DNA of 64,000 bases from Diphasiastrum complanatum (taxonomy: Eukaryota > Streptophyta > Lycopodiopsida > Lycopodiales > Lycopodiaceae). The stretch covers positions 15,996,064 through 16,060,063 of the forward strand of contig CM055114.1 of the NCBI GenBank assembly GCA_029204225.1, in the 5' to 3' direction. Of this stretch, positions 1 to 10,485 are shown in pieces (the stretch's first letter is position 1; each line of letters opens with the position of its first letter). The notes under the pieces are model-generated. The model worked only from the letters and a program-made list of their open reading frames with translations, was not told the DNA's origin and searched no databases. Position numbers and translations under genes: made by a program.

Positions 1-332
1 TCGGATGACGATTGGCGGGCGGGTGGAATCTGATCATCTCCTATCCCGGCTGGCTGGTAGGCCTGCCCTGCGGCCCTGCCGCCTACTGCCAGCCTTGCGA
101 CTTTATACCTCAAGGGCCAAGGCAGATCCTTGAGAGCATTCCGGCCAATGGGGGCCAACCGGCAACAACAAAGTTGGGTGCCTCAACCACGCACCTAGTT
201 TCTACCTCCATCATCACTAATACAATGTTTGCATCATGCATGTATAAATTTAAATATCTTCCCCTTAGCATGAGCAAACCAAATATTTTAGAGCCTCATG
301 CTTACCACACGTGGCTCCTTGTCCTAATTTTC
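1..332 (+). repeat. Dispersed repeat module Y, copy 1 (truncated by window edge)
   Basis: This stretch matches 45655-46155 on the same strand and 31432-31880 on the opposite strand. Shared landmarks are the block reading NLIISYPGWLVGLP if translated, a GC-rich palindromic stretch around GGCTGGCTGGTAGGCC, and the end CATCATCACTAATACAATG. Similarity to copy 3 runs on to about position 332. The conserved translation is not evidence for a gene, because the copies differ by indels. The fuller copy 3 has a TATA-like TATAAATA and an apparent LTR end before the shared block, so this may be the LTR end and leader of an LTR retrotransposon; that is inference. Confidence 0.75.
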
Positions 333-1053
333 ATAAAACATGGAGTCCTTTGCTCTATGCCAATTGCTCTTCTAACACCTATCCATATCCACACATAGTC
401 CCATCCCCCCATATACTATGTGACATGTGTTTTTGTCTTACCTAAGAGCTTGTTGCACACTTGGTCGGCAAGTATCACCTACTTATCTTTTTCTAACCTC
501 ATGGCACATGCTAATCATTCATGGACTTGTGATTTACCATACTAAACTATATGGCTCATAACCATTCTCTCTATAACCCTTTCTAAGTTCTATTCATGTA
601 GTTGCAAGAACAATAACTTTATCTTGTACATTGTATATAGATTGTTTGTCATTCAAGACATCACATTCACACACCTTTAAAATCTCACAAGGTGTTTCAT
701 GTGAAGGGGATTTTGCAAACTTCAATAGTCAACTTCAATACATCTTCTATAGAAAATCCACTTAAATATCAATGTTGGACTGCCCTTGTTCTTGAATGGT
801 CATAATGTTAGTATCTTGTTGCTAGTGTCTTTGCTTAGTTTCTAGATGGACAACATATTCTGTCCATTGGCTACAAAGGATGCTAGGGAATCCTATCCGA
901 TGGGAGATTGCTCCTTAAAGTAAATGTCAAACATTTTTCATTGAAGGTATTTCAATCGATCATGCTCAGGTTCCATATTCTAAGGCGTACAACACTTGTT
1001 GGAAATGTGACTAGGGATCTTGGTGAGGGGCCTATAAGGGTGCATCACCACGT
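333..1053. other. AT-rich stretch without recognisable gene
   Basis: No convincing coding frame, LTR end or tandem repeat is visible. The region lies between module Y and a copia integrase scrap. Its last 100 bases may be decayed pre-integrase sequence of the same copia remnant, but no motif survives to prove it. Confidence 0.4.
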
Positions 1054-1248
1054 GTGTTTTGTCTAATTCAGACAAAGCAATTTTGGGGAGCTAAATATAT
1101 CGTGTCATTTGTAAATGACCACTCTAGAAAGTTATTTGTCAACATCATAAAAATAGAAATGAAGGTTCTCAACAAGTACCTAGAATTTAAGACTTTGGTT
1201 GAGAGCGACACAAACCTAAAGATTGACAATATTGGAAGGAATTTATGA
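1054..1248 (+). pseudogene. Ty1/copia integrase fragment
   Basis: A 64-codon frame reads KYIVSFVNDHSRKLFV near residues 15-30, which is the integrase core motif usually written as YxVxFIDDxSRxxxVY in copia elements; here the first Asp of the DD pair reads Asn. It continues into a segment like LKIxxIRTDNG (LKIDNIGRNL) where the second catalytic Asp should follow, but a stop comes first. The fragment is isolated: no gag, RT or LTR on the same strand nearby. Family membership follows from these motifs; the subfamily cannot be told. It is non-functional. Confidence 0.6.
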
Positions 1249-1376
1249 TTAAAGTCTCAAAGAAGCTTTTCTGGTAGTGGATGATGCGAGTTTTTGAAAA
1301 GATTATGAGTTGCAATATGGAGAATAAGAGCCTAGATACATATATTTTCAAATTTACAAATTTGTTGCTATGGCTC

Positions 1377-2112
1377 TCATGGGAATGAATCTCCGCGTGA
1401 CATGTTAATCTTCTTCATCCTTTGATGCTTGATTGTGCTTGGAACTAGGATTGAAGGTGGATACGAAATACCCACTACAGTCCCTCGATCACTGACTATC
1501 TCCAATGGGCATCCGAAGCGCACAATGATATTCTCATAAAGGAACTTCGTAGTTAACCTAGCATATGCTATGCGCACTGCTTTGGCTTCAACCCATTTGG
1601 TGAGATAATCGGTAGCCACGATGATATATCGGGCTTGGCTACTATAAACGGCTGGGTGAATAGGGCCGATATAATCGAGTACCCATTTTTCAAATGCTGC
1701 TTGAGCCAGTTTAGGATGTAATGACTCATAGTTACCTTCGTTGGTCTACGTGCCCTCTGACATACATCACATTGCTTGATATATACTTCAGTATCCTTAT
1801 GCATTGTTGGCCACTAGTAGTCACCGATTGTAGGATCGGATCTTTCGTACTATTACATCCGTTGCAAAGTGTCCACCTCCCATTGCTTCATGCGAGAGGG
1901 ACATGATCTAACTTGTCTCATGGGACAAAATACAATGACGAATGATATTGTCCGCCCCTCTTCGATATAATTGGATGACAATCAGCTGGTATGGTTGAGG
2001 CTTAAGTACAAGCTTCCACTGTTGCACCTTGGATAGTGACCGATCAGGTTGGTCATTCATCAAATACTCGACTATGTCCACTGCCCAATCTGGTACAACA
2101 TCCACGAAGTAT
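1377..2112 (-). pseudogene. Ty3/gypsy integrase fragment (H2C2 and core)
   Basis: Read on the minus strand from about 2112, the sequence gives a gypsy RNase H to integrase linker (WAVDIVEYLMNDQPDRSLS), an H2C2 zinc-binding region ending CDVCQRARRPTK near 1745, and the integrase core with WVLDYIGP (first catalytic Asp) and VATDYLTKWVEAKAV, then FGCPLEIVSDRG (second Asp). The catalytic Glu is missing because the fragment ends near 1480. At least two frameshifts break it. A homologous linker occurs at 14108-14230, so the two are copies of related elements. The right end is joined directly to a copia RT with no LTR between. Confidence 0.8.
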
Positions 2113-2770
2113 ATCAAGGAACCAATAAGCATGCTATAGGTAGTGATGTCCTCAAAAGGATGCTTCATCACTTTCCTTAGAAACTTTTACACTTAGTTCC
2201 ATGGAAGTTTCAACTCCTTTACAATCATTCATGCCAAACTTTGCTAAAATTGATCTAGCATACTTAGATTGACATATGAAAGTAAAATCATTACTTCTAG
2301 TGACTTCTATTCCAAGTGTAACTTTTAGAAGTCCTAGATCTACCATCTTAAATTCACTAGACAAGGAAATTTTTACGTCTTTGATGCCATCTAGATCATT
2401 TCCAGTGAGTATAATGTCATCAACATATAAAACTAAGATAATGATCTTTCCATCATTACATTTGTAGTACAATGATGGCTCATAAGAACTTACAACAAAT
2501 CCAATGGAAATAAGATAGGAATGCAACCTCGAGTACCATGCTCTTGGTGCTTGCTTGAGTCCATAAAGACTCTTCTTCAAGAAACACACCTTGTCTTTTT
2601 CTCCATCTTTGATGAAGCCCTCGAGTTGGCACATGTAGATTTCCTCTTCCAAGAATCCATTCAAGAAAGCATTTGTCACATCAAGTTGGAAGAGCTCCCA
2701 TTTGAAAGAAGTAGCAAGACATATGATTAATCTAATGGTTACAAGCTTTGCAACATCATGCAAAATTGAC
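2113..2770 (-). pseudogene. Ty1/copia reverse transcriptase fragment
   Basis: A minus-strand open frame encodes the copia RT palm: KLVTIRLIICLAT, QLDVTNAFLNGFLEEEIYM, KSLYGLKQAPRAWY, and the catalytic box LYVDDIILTGNDLDG with both Asp residues intact, then FKMVDLGLLKVTLGIEV and the connection segment FEDITTYSMLIGSLIY. The frame has one break near 2152-2171. The fingers domain and everything upstream are absent; downstream it runs into gypsy sequence. Of the copia RTs in this window this is the only one with an unaltered YVDD, but it is still a fragment and cannot make an enzyme. Confidence 0.88.
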
Positions 2771-3038
2771 ACTTGGATCAAACTTTCTATTTTGAGCACT
2801 TTTGGTCCATTTTTTTACTATATAGAGAACTACTAAAAACCTTCTAGAAGTCCAAATTTGACTTCATCAGCCTATTCCACACGTGTGAGCAGACCTCTAC
2901 GCATGGGATTTGACACCTAATCTCATGATGTGGCTCATGCAATCTCTAGATTGATGCCATGTGGCATATGACTAAAACATGATTTTGGCATTTTTAGCCA
3001 CTAGAACTTGATTTAAATCATATGTACAACCTATATGA
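2771..3038. other. Probable LTR remnant between two copia pieces
   Basis: No coding sequence. It contains the palindrome CACACGTGTG at 2878-2887, which otherwise occurs mostly in copia LTRs in this window. The stretch separates the RT fragment on the left from element A on the right and may be a decayed LTR; no clean TG...CA ends could be set. Confidence 0.35.
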
Positions 3039-4730
3039 TTATACTACATGAAAAGAGATGATATCGCCCACATAGATTAGCAAGATGGTAACATCATTTC
3101 CAGCAAACCTATAATAAAGTGAATGATCATACTCACTCATAACAAAGCCTTGAGAGAGTAAAAAAATGTTAAGCTTAGCATACCAACTCCTTGGTGCTTG
3201 CTTAAGGTCATACAAACTCTTTTGTAGAAGACACACATGATTTGGCTTTGTTGATGAGATGTAGCTCTTGGGTTGCTCCATGTATACTTCCTCCTCAAGA
3301 TCACCATTCAAGAATGCATTTGAAATGTCCATTTGCCATAGATCACATCCATAAAGTGTAGCAAGTGAAATGATGACTCGAATGCTTACCATCTTTGCCA
3401 CGGGTGCAAAGGTCTCATCATAGTCAATTCCTTGTTGTTGAGCATATCCTTTTGCCACTAACCTTGCCTTGTACTTGTTGATAGATCCATCTTGGTTTGT
3501 CTTCACCTTGAAGATCCATTTGCATCCAATAGCTTTCTTGTCCTTTGGCAACTCCACCAATCTCCAAGTTCCATTCTTCATAAGAGCTTGATACTCAAGA
3601 TCCATTGCTTGGATCCACTCCTCTTCTTTCCTTGCTTGATCTACACTTGTAGGCTCATCCAAAGAGGTTAGGAAAGCAACAAAATTTCCAGAAACTACTT
3701 GCTTACCCTTTTGATCATATGTGAGCCTTGAAGGTACTTGTCTTTCTCTTGATGTTCTCCTTGGCTTTTGACTTGATGAAGGTCCATCATCACCACCATC
3801 CAAAGTAGGATCCTTCTCATCAACATCAAGAATGTTAGATCCATATACTTTACCATCAATCATGCTTGAAGAAACCTTTGGAATGTTTCCCTCATCAAAA
3901 ATGACATCTCTACCAACAATCACTTCGTTAGTAGAAGGAATGTAAACCTTGTAGGCTTTACTCACCTCACTATATCCAACAAAAATACCTCTTCTTGAAT
4001 ATGGATCCTCCTTGGTCCTATCATCAAGAGTAATGTTGACATAGCATGTGCATCCAAAGGTTCTTAGAAAGTTGACACTCGGCCTCCTCTTGAATAGCAT
4101 CTCAAAAGGTGTCCTTCCATCCAAAATAGCACTCGGCCACCTATTGCACAAGAAATTGGCACACAACAAAGCTTGATCCCAAAATGGTTTGTCAAGATTA
4201 GCACTTAACCTCATAGCTTTAGCACTTTCACATAAAGTTCTATTCTTCCTTTCAGCCACTCCATTTTGTTGTGGGGTCCTTGATGTTGTATACTCCCTCT
4301 TGATCCCATGCTCATCACAAAAGGCCTTGAGCTTGTTAGATATGTACTCACCACCATTGTCACCTCTCAAGCACTTGATCTTTGTGGAGAATTGGTTCTC
4401 CCTTGCATTCTTGAACTTGACAAAGACATCATACACTTCATCCTTGCTCTTTAGTAGATAGATCCAACAAAATCTACTAAAATCATCAATGAATGTTACA
4501 TACATCTTAGCTCCACTATTGCTAATTGTAGTAAATCCATGAATATCTGAATGTACAAGCTGAAAAGGCTTTGTAGATCTAGAAATAGATCTAGTATAAA
4601 TTAGTCTATGTGACTTAGACAAAGCACAAGACTCACAAACATGCTTGTCATTACTTAAGGAACTTGGAAGACCAATCACAACCTTCTTCCTTGCCATTAC
4701 CTCCAATGACTTGAAGTTGAGGTGTCCCAT
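3039..4730 (-). pseudogene. Copia element A pol: pre-integrase, integrase, RT (truncated)
   Basis: A 563-codon open frame. Residues 1-50 are the pre-integrase zinc region (CESCALSKSHR); the integrase core follows with Asp62 (LVHSDIHG), Asp124 (LRGDNGGEY) and Glu160 (NGVAERKNRTL), a correct D35E spacing. Residues about 385-563 are RT: KWIFKVKTNQDGSINKYKARLVAKGY, then QMDISNAFLNG and LKQAPRSWY. The catalytic box reads LLIYVGDII: the first Asp of YVDD is Gly, so polymerase activity would be lost even without the truncation a few residues later. The frame begins inside the pre-integrase domain because a frameshift near 4700-4730 separates it from gag-protease. Confidence 0.9.
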
Positions 4731-5590
4731 CCTTTTGTGCCAAACCTCTTGAATAGAAATTTGCTCCCTTGCAACACATCCAACTTGTTAGCAATAACAC
4801 AAGCATCAAGTTTGAGCAACTTCCTTTGCCTTTTACCTTTTCCAATCAAGACATCCTTCCTTTTGATCAAACAAGCATCTCCATCAAACTCCACCTTGAG
4901 GCCCTTACTTAGCATTTGACTCACAATAAGCAAATTATTGGTAATAGATGGAATAAACAAGACATCCTCCAAATGAACATTCCTATTTGTAGAGACAGAA
5001 ATAGGAATTGTGCCAATCCCTTTGATTGCACACTCACCATCATTGGCCGTGTAGATCACCCTCTTGTCATCTCCATATGCCAACAAAGAAGTGAAGTACT
5101 CTTTGTGAAAGGTCATGTGTGAACTTGCTCCACTATCAATCCACCAAGGATCTAGATCTCCATCATTAGCAAGCATACATGAAGACATCACAAAAGCATC
5201 ATCATTTGCATCTTGCACATCCAAACCATCCTCATCAAGAGTAAGATTACCTTGCTTGTCTCCTTGATCTCTCTTCTTCTTGTAGCACTCACTTGCAAAG
5301 TGTCCTTTGATGCCACAATAGAAGCACTTGAGCTTTGATCTATCCTTCTTTTTTCCACTTGAAGAAGCATCCACTTGATCTTGCCCTTTAGACCACTTGC
5401 TTTTGGTTTTGCCCTTGAATTTGCCCTTTGTGAGCATAGCATGCTCTTGAAGTGTCGATGTAGATCCACCTCTTTCTTGAAGCCTATATTCCTCATTGAT
5501 CAAGATCTCTTGAAGATCCATCAAACTTGGCAAAGTCTTTTTAATAGCAATACTTTGAACAATGTTAGCATGAAGCATCCAACAAGCCAT
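4697..5590 (-). pseudogene. Copia element A gag C-terminus and protease
   Basis: A 297-codon frame. Residues about 85-105 hold a canonical CX2CX4HX4C zinc knuckle (CFYCGIKGHFASEC) preceded by a Lys/Ser-rich basic region, which binds element RNA in copia GAG. The aspartic protease active site is intact as WWIDSGASSHM near residues 148-158. After about residue 265 the frame shifts into nonsense, while the true frame continues as pol. It overlaps the upstream gag frame by 26 bases, and the overlap is a frameshift rather than a programmed site, because related gag sequences in this window read through in one frame. Confidence 0.85.
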
Positions 5591-6050
5591 TAAGAATCAC
5601 TTGAATAAGCTCTCTTTCCTTGATGCTTTCATCTATGCAAGCTAACTCATCATTCAATGCTTTCATTCTCAAAACAAAAGTACTTGGACTTTCTTTATTC
5701 TTTTGAAAACAAGAAAAGATTTGCCTTCTTAGAGTCAACACTCTAGAAGTAGACTTGGATTCATAAAGCTTCTTCAATGAATTCCAAGCTTCCAAAGATG
5801 ATGTGCACTTACCAACTTCCTTGAGAAGTTCATTGGTAACATTCATCTTTATCATGTGTAGAGCCTTCTTGGCCCTCTTGTCATACCTCAATTGATCTTG
5901 TTGTGTTGCTGGTCTCTCCTCCAAACCTACAACAATATCCAAAACATCATTCATCTCAAGAAGTGACTCCATCCTCACTTTCCATAATGAATAGTTACTT
6001 GAGGTAAGCCTATCATTGGCTTCCAACATGACTCCAATTGAGGTTGCCAT
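5565..6050 (-). pseudogene. Copia element A gag N-terminus
   Basis: A 161-codon frame starting with ATG at 6050, which sits about 560 bases after the primer site, a normal leader for copia. It holds the copia GAG (UBN2/retrotran-gag) pattern: LTSSNYSLWKVRMESLL, then ALHMIKMNVTNELLKEVG, SLEAWNSLKKLYESKST and SRVLTLRRQIFSCFQ. This protein forms the particle shell in copia elements. It ends early at LNGLLDASC by a frameshift; the matching frame resumes in the next segment at NIVQSIAIKKTLPSL. Homologous starts occur at 13194-13466 and 21224-21552. Confidence 0.85.
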
Positions 6051-6610
6051 GTAGCAATGACCTGATCTTCTCTTTCAACCTGCTTCAATGCACAAAGCAC
6101 TCCTTTGAACAACAACAAATGCTTTCAAAAGAAATCACCAAGATTTGAAACTATCTCACAAATTCTCTTCTAGCACTTATCCAAGCAAATCAACACATAG
6201 AATCATGGAATCTTGATCAACCTATGATCTATCCTCAATCTAATGACTTTTGCCACTTCCTAAGATTGAAACACACTCAAATGAAGTCCAGCAACCTCAC
6301 TATCTAGAGATCCAATCAAAATTAGGGTTTTGACAAAATCACAAAAAATTGACTATTCCAAATCTACATGCAAATGCTGAAAATTTGATATGCAATCTAT
6401 GAGCCACCACTTAGGCTGAACCAATGATCCAAAAATCGGCCAAATCCAGCATGTGAATTCAAAAAACGGAATTGAACAAGTATATTGACCTATTTAGTGT
6501 TTTGATCTACAAAAGATCCAATCTACAAAAGCAAAAAATCCGATTTTGGTGTAGAATCCTCTCTAGCATGCTCTAGACTTGATATCTTCACCAAATCATT
6601 GATAGATCTA
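6051..6610 (-). other. Leader of copia element A
   Basis: Non-coding sequence between primer site and gag ATG. No open frame of note and no repeat is seen. It is AT-rich and probably held the packaging signal. Confidence 0.6.
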
Positions 6611-6622
6611 GCTCTGATACCA
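6611..6622 (-). promoter_or_regulatory. Primer binding site, initiator Met tRNA type
   Basis: On the minus strand the sequence reads TGGTATCAGAGC, the standard plant copia site complementary to the 3' end of initiator Met tRNA. It directly abuts the LTR end with no spacer. Confidence 0.92.
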
Positions 6623-7271
6623 TGTGAAAGATTTCAGATCCTTAAGATCCAATCTACTTGAATGATCTTTGGTTAGAAAGAGAAATACACTATCAATTTC
6701 ACCAACGTAGAAAAATCAGCATCTACACACAATTTGAGATGCAAACACTAATAGAACTTGATCAAACTTGAATGAAATGATTATGTACTGTTGTTGTCTG
6801 TACAAAACCAGCAAGCTACTATATTTCACACGTGTGGATCCAAAAATAACAAATATAGATCATTCTACACATAGAATTGCAAGCAATCACCAAGATAGTG
6901 CACCAATGGATAGTAGAACCCAAGAGAACCATGTATAAGCATGAAATGAGATAGAGAAGAGAGAAGATGACTCTCTCCACGAGTTACATCCTTTTATAGC
7001 AGGTCCAAACCCTATTTGGCCACTTGGCTTTCTCACCAAAATGCTAACCCTACCAATTTTGGGTCTAGATTCAATGTACCCAACTTATTCAAATTGAATC
7101 TACTCAAACTTGCATTCTATCTTTTCACACTTTCAAAAAGTGTTTATCCAAATGAAATTTAGACTAATGAACTTTGAAAAGTCAACATCTAGGTCTAAAA
7201 CAAGTTTTGGCCTCAATATGCCAAATATGGAAATATTGCAAAATGTGATGAAACTAGTTGAATCTTTCACA
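6623..7271 (-). mobile_element. 5' LTR of copia element A
   Basis: The 649-bp stretch has perfect 11-base inverted ends, TGTGAAAGATT and AATCTTTCACA, giving TG...CA termini. A minus-strand TATA-like CTATAAAAGG lies at 6991-7000, about 280 bases from the left end, placing the likely transcription start near 6965. The palindrome CACACGTGTG is at 6837-6846, in the transcribed R/U5 part. No second LTR of this element is present. Confidence 0.88.
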
Positions 7272-7296
7272 TCATGTTGCATCCAAAAGTGTTCAA

Positions 7297-7971
7297 TGTT
7301 GGCTGATTTTGATGAATCCCCGAGATGCGAGACTAAAGCTATCCATGAGCACCTTTCACCTTAGACCGAGGAGGTCTTTGAAGAAGAGATGGATGAAGAA
7401 TGAGAGCTGAGAAATGCTAGCTAGGACAACAATGAAAGTTATGTGAGCCTCATGGTGAATCCCAAGTGATGGAATGACCATGTAGGAACTAGTATTTCTA
7501 GGCAATTGTAATAAATACAAGTAGTCCCCTCTTAATTAAAATAGAGTGAGCCACATTTTGATGGTGACCTCTAGTGGAGAAGCTAATTCCACATGTAGTT
7601 TGTAGAATTGTGGAATTGCCACTTGGGCTCCACATAGGTAGCCCTCTTGCTTATTTAAGAGGTGCCCTCTCTTGTGAGAGACCTTTTACATGTAATTATG
7701 TTTACTCTTGATAATGAATAGAAGGTCCCCCATGAGTATTGGCAATTCTTGAGCTCCTTGATCATAGTGGCTTCTTGTGTGATGCTTTTTATGACCTTGC
7801 ACTTCCATTTTCTATGTGTGGATGTGGATTAGATTAGTTTCTTGCTTTCTTCTTTATGCATTTTGGATTAGAGTGGATTAGCTTTCTTGTTTGTGAAATA
7901 GTGTAGAATCAGCATTCAAGTAAACTAAATAGACTAAAATTGTGGCATAGATCTTGCAGATTCCTTGACTT
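7297..7971 (+). mobile_element. LTR of unidentified family, copy 1 (possible solo LTR)
   Basis: It matches 12143-12821 over its whole length. Both begin TGTTGG; copy 2 ends CTAACA. Shared landmarks are TTAGACCGAGGAGGTCT and CCATGTAGGAACTAGTATTT. A TATA-like TTATTTAAG lies near 7650. TTCAA precedes position 7297 and TTCAA follows 7971, a candidate 5-bp target duplication of a solo LTR, although the right end is degraded. The two copies are 4.2 kb apart in the same orientation, so they could instead flank one element. Confidence 0.7.
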
Positions 7972-8647
7972 TTCAATTCTTGATGTTCTTAAGATGTCCA
8001 AGAATCAAGAGATGAGTGTTTCTTGATTCTTGAACATTCATAATGCTGTTTTTTAGCCTCTTGTTTCTTGTTTCTTGAATTGTGGTTGCATATAGACTAA
8101 TTGCAGTTTCCAAGATCCATTTTCAATTCGTTTTTACAGCAAGTAGAAGTAAACATTCTGATAGGTGTTCAACTGAGCTGCATTCTGATCCTTGTTGAGC
8201 ATTGTGGCTTGTATTTTCGTTGATGTGAGTACGTTTCAAGAGAGAACAAGATCCGTGATTCCATTGATAGGCTAGATAGACCATACTACAAACCCAGAGA
8301 GTAACTCCTTTGAAACCCGAAGCCTGGTAATAGGCAAAAACTGCAACCGCCTAGTAACAAGGTGCCAAACTAATAAAGAGAATCAGTGAACATTTGGCAC
8401 GTTGCCACTTGAACACATACACAACACGCTTGAAAATGCTATCTTTGTATGGAACTATCACGAAAACTCAGATCCTTGCAACCACTGTCAAAAACTGTCC
8501 ATGGATATGAAGAGTTTCAAATGTTCCGATTTTGATCTCCATGTCCGCTCAATCCATCCACACCGATCTGCTCTTTTCCTTTCATCCATCTCACGCGCAC
8601 TGCCATACCCTTATTTCACGCCCATGCCCTTTCTTGAAGTTTCACGT
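7972..8647. other. No recognisable gene
   Basis: An AT-rich stretch between an LTR and a minisatellite. Short frames here show no family motif and are probably chance. If the two LTR copies belong to one element, this would be the start of its internal region, but I see no primer site after 7971. Confidence 0.4.
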
Positions 8648-8940
8648 TCCGTTCTCAACCAAGTCTATCACTCCGTTCTCAACCAAGTCTTGTATTACAA
8701 TATCGACCGAGTCTTGACTTGAGATCTCAACTGAGTATTGACTTACAATCTCAACCCAGTCTTGACTTACAATCTCGACCAAGTCTTGACTTATAATCTT
8801 GACCGAGTCTTGACATGATATCTCGACTGAGTCCTGAACGAGATCTCGACCGAGTCCTGAATTTGCAAGCTCGACTGACCTTGAAACCTTGATCGAGTCT
8901 TAACTTACTATCTTGATCGAGTCCTGATTTACATTTGTAG
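8648..8940. repeat. 24-bp minisatellite
   Basis: About eleven degenerate tandem copies of a unit close to GTCTTGACTTACAATCTCGACC plus two bases. The period of 24 keeps a reading frame, so the minus strand gives an eight-residue repeat resembling KSRLGRDC. Copies diverge towards both ends. No longer protein contains it, so it is probably non-coding; it lies just before the copia LTR that starts near 8960. Confidence 0.8.
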
Positions 8941-8959
8941 AACAACTGATCAGACAAAT

Positions 8960-9884
8960 CTTGATTCTACCAACATAGCACATAGTTTACTTGACAAAGG
9001 ATGAGAAAGAAACAAACGCAAACTCTAAACTTTTCTATTCGTGACCAAATCGAAAAGATTCGCGAAACAGTGTCTTGTGGAAGCTCGTGGCTTTCTTGTT
9101 GAAGCTCGAAAGATTCACGAACAAAATCTTGTCGCGAAATTTTTTTGTTTCTTGTGCAAAGCTTCAGATGTGGCGAAATTGTCGCTAACAATTTGCGAAA
9201 TCTTCTGGACTGTTCTTCAAGCTCACCTGTTGCAAAACTATCTCGAACAGTTCACGAAATACTCTAGCTTCCTTCTTCAAGCTCAAAAATTGTCATCTGT
9301 CGTGAATAATTTGCAAATGATGAAAATGTCACGAAGAGACAAGTATCACGAACAATTTGCGAAACATGAAGCTAAAACGAACAGACAGACTGTCATGAAA
9401 TATTCACGAACAGAATTTATTCAAACTAGAAAACAGAGCGTCTATTTGAATATCAACCATCATAAACGGTTAAATTTCTACTGTTACAGTATTAAAAGGC
9501 CAAAAGACCTGTAAATAAAAGGCCAAAAGACCTATCCTGTAGCAATATAAATACATATGCACTACTCGTTGAAACTAACTCAATCAGAGACACAACAGCG
9601 AGATAAGACAACAAGAGATGTATATTGATGAATCAGATTTAGAGTTATAAAAATTCATTTTTGATCAATAGTATCTTATTGTCTAAATGGTCTTCAGTTG
9701 TCTCATACTTCCGCATATAGTATCTTACTTCCGCATATAATTTTCACATGCATATTCAATCAAAATAAATATCGTTCTATTAGTACATAGGTGAGATTAT
9801 CGCAATTGAAGACACTGATATTAGTTTGATTTATTCGAACTCGCATCGTGTTCTCTGTGGAAGAATATTTAATATTTTCCTATA
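8960..9884 (+). mobile_element. 5' LTR of copia element E (start uncertain)
   Basis: The right end is fixed by the primer-like site at 9886. A TATA box TATAAATA lies at 9546-9553. Upstream of it are two copies of AAAAGGCCAAAAGACCT (about 9494-9533) and a region rich in the words GCGAAA, CACGAA and CTTCAAGCTC. The left end is placed near a TGATTC at 8960 only tentatively. A 157-codon frame at 9041-9514 crosses U3 but resembles no family. Confidence 0.55.
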
Positions 9885-9885
9885 G

Positions 9886-9899
9886 TGGTATCAAAGTAG
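9886..9899 (+). promoter_or_regulatory. Degenerate iMet primer binding site of element E
   Basis: TGGTATCAAAGTAG differs slightly from the usual TGGTATCAGAGC. One base separates it from the LTR end, as in element G at 48435. The gag ATG follows 100 bases later. Confidence 0.7.
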
Positions 9900-9998
9900 C
9901 GGAATTAAAGGTGATACAGTGGTATCTTCGTATCCCTCTTAGCATTCTTCATACATCCATCAATAAGCCGCTATTTGGAGCTTATTCAGAATTAAAAG

Positions 9999-10485
9999 AT
10001 GTCGTCGATTACCAATATTCAAGCTAAGATCACTACAATCTTGGACCCAAAAGGTTCAAACTACTTGATTTGGAAATTAAAGACTTCACTCTTGTTGAAG
10101 GACAAAGGTCTATGGCGATGGGTAGAACCAATTGAGGAGAAGCCAGAAGCTACTCCTGGCAAAGAACTTTAAGAATGGAGTCTAAAAAATGACAAAGCTA
10201 TAGCAATTATTGTGTCTTCAGTGCATGACAATATAATGCTAGATCTTACATCAATTTCAAACGCAAAGGATTTATGGGAAGAATTGCAAACCAAGAATGA
10301 GGCTCGATCTCATAATCAGATCATGTTTTTGGAAGACCGATTACCTTACTTACAGTGGAACGACAAAGACCTGAACACATTCATGCAAAAGATAAAAGAC
10401 CTATTTATTTCCTTGCAAAATTCTGGTGCAGAAAATACAATTTCTAAGGAAAAACAACTTAGTTATTTTCTTCAAGTCCTACCCA
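9999..10485 (+). pseudogene. Copia element E gag
   Basis: From ATG at 9999 the frame gives the copia GAG pattern: ILDPKGSNYLIWKLKTSLLLKDKGLW, LTSISNAKDLWEELQTKN, and MFLEDRLPYLQWNDKDLNTF. It is closely related in pattern to element G gag at 48563 (TGKELQEWS there, TGKEL-stop-EWS here), showing a Gln codon turned into TAA near 10171. The frame breaks at about 10485, where GC-rich sequence of another origin begins. Zinc knuckle and protease are lost. Confidence 0.82.

Larger units (their letters stand above)
3039..7271 (-). mobile_element. Ty1/copia element A, minus strand, 3' truncated
   Basis: From right to left the element has a 5' LTR (6623-7271), an iMet-type primer site directly next to it (6611-6622), a leader, gag, zinc knuckle, protease, integrase and RT up to the catalytic box. 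RNase H, polypurine tract and 3' LTR are missing: coding sequence stops shortly after the YVDD position at 3039. The coding part is open over long stretches with two frameshifts, so it is among the better preserved elements here. A piece of the same family (integrase) recurs inverted at 44470-44765. Confidence 0.88.

Noticed and set aside
12-398. Apparent protein with ISYPGWLVGLP on the plus strand
   Set aside because: The same DNA block is a repeat found three times with indels that break the frame, so the conservation is at DNA level.
9041-9514. A 157-codon plus-strand frame in the LTR of element E
   Set aside because: It lies in U3 before the TATA box and consists of repeated DNA words; no protein family resemblance.
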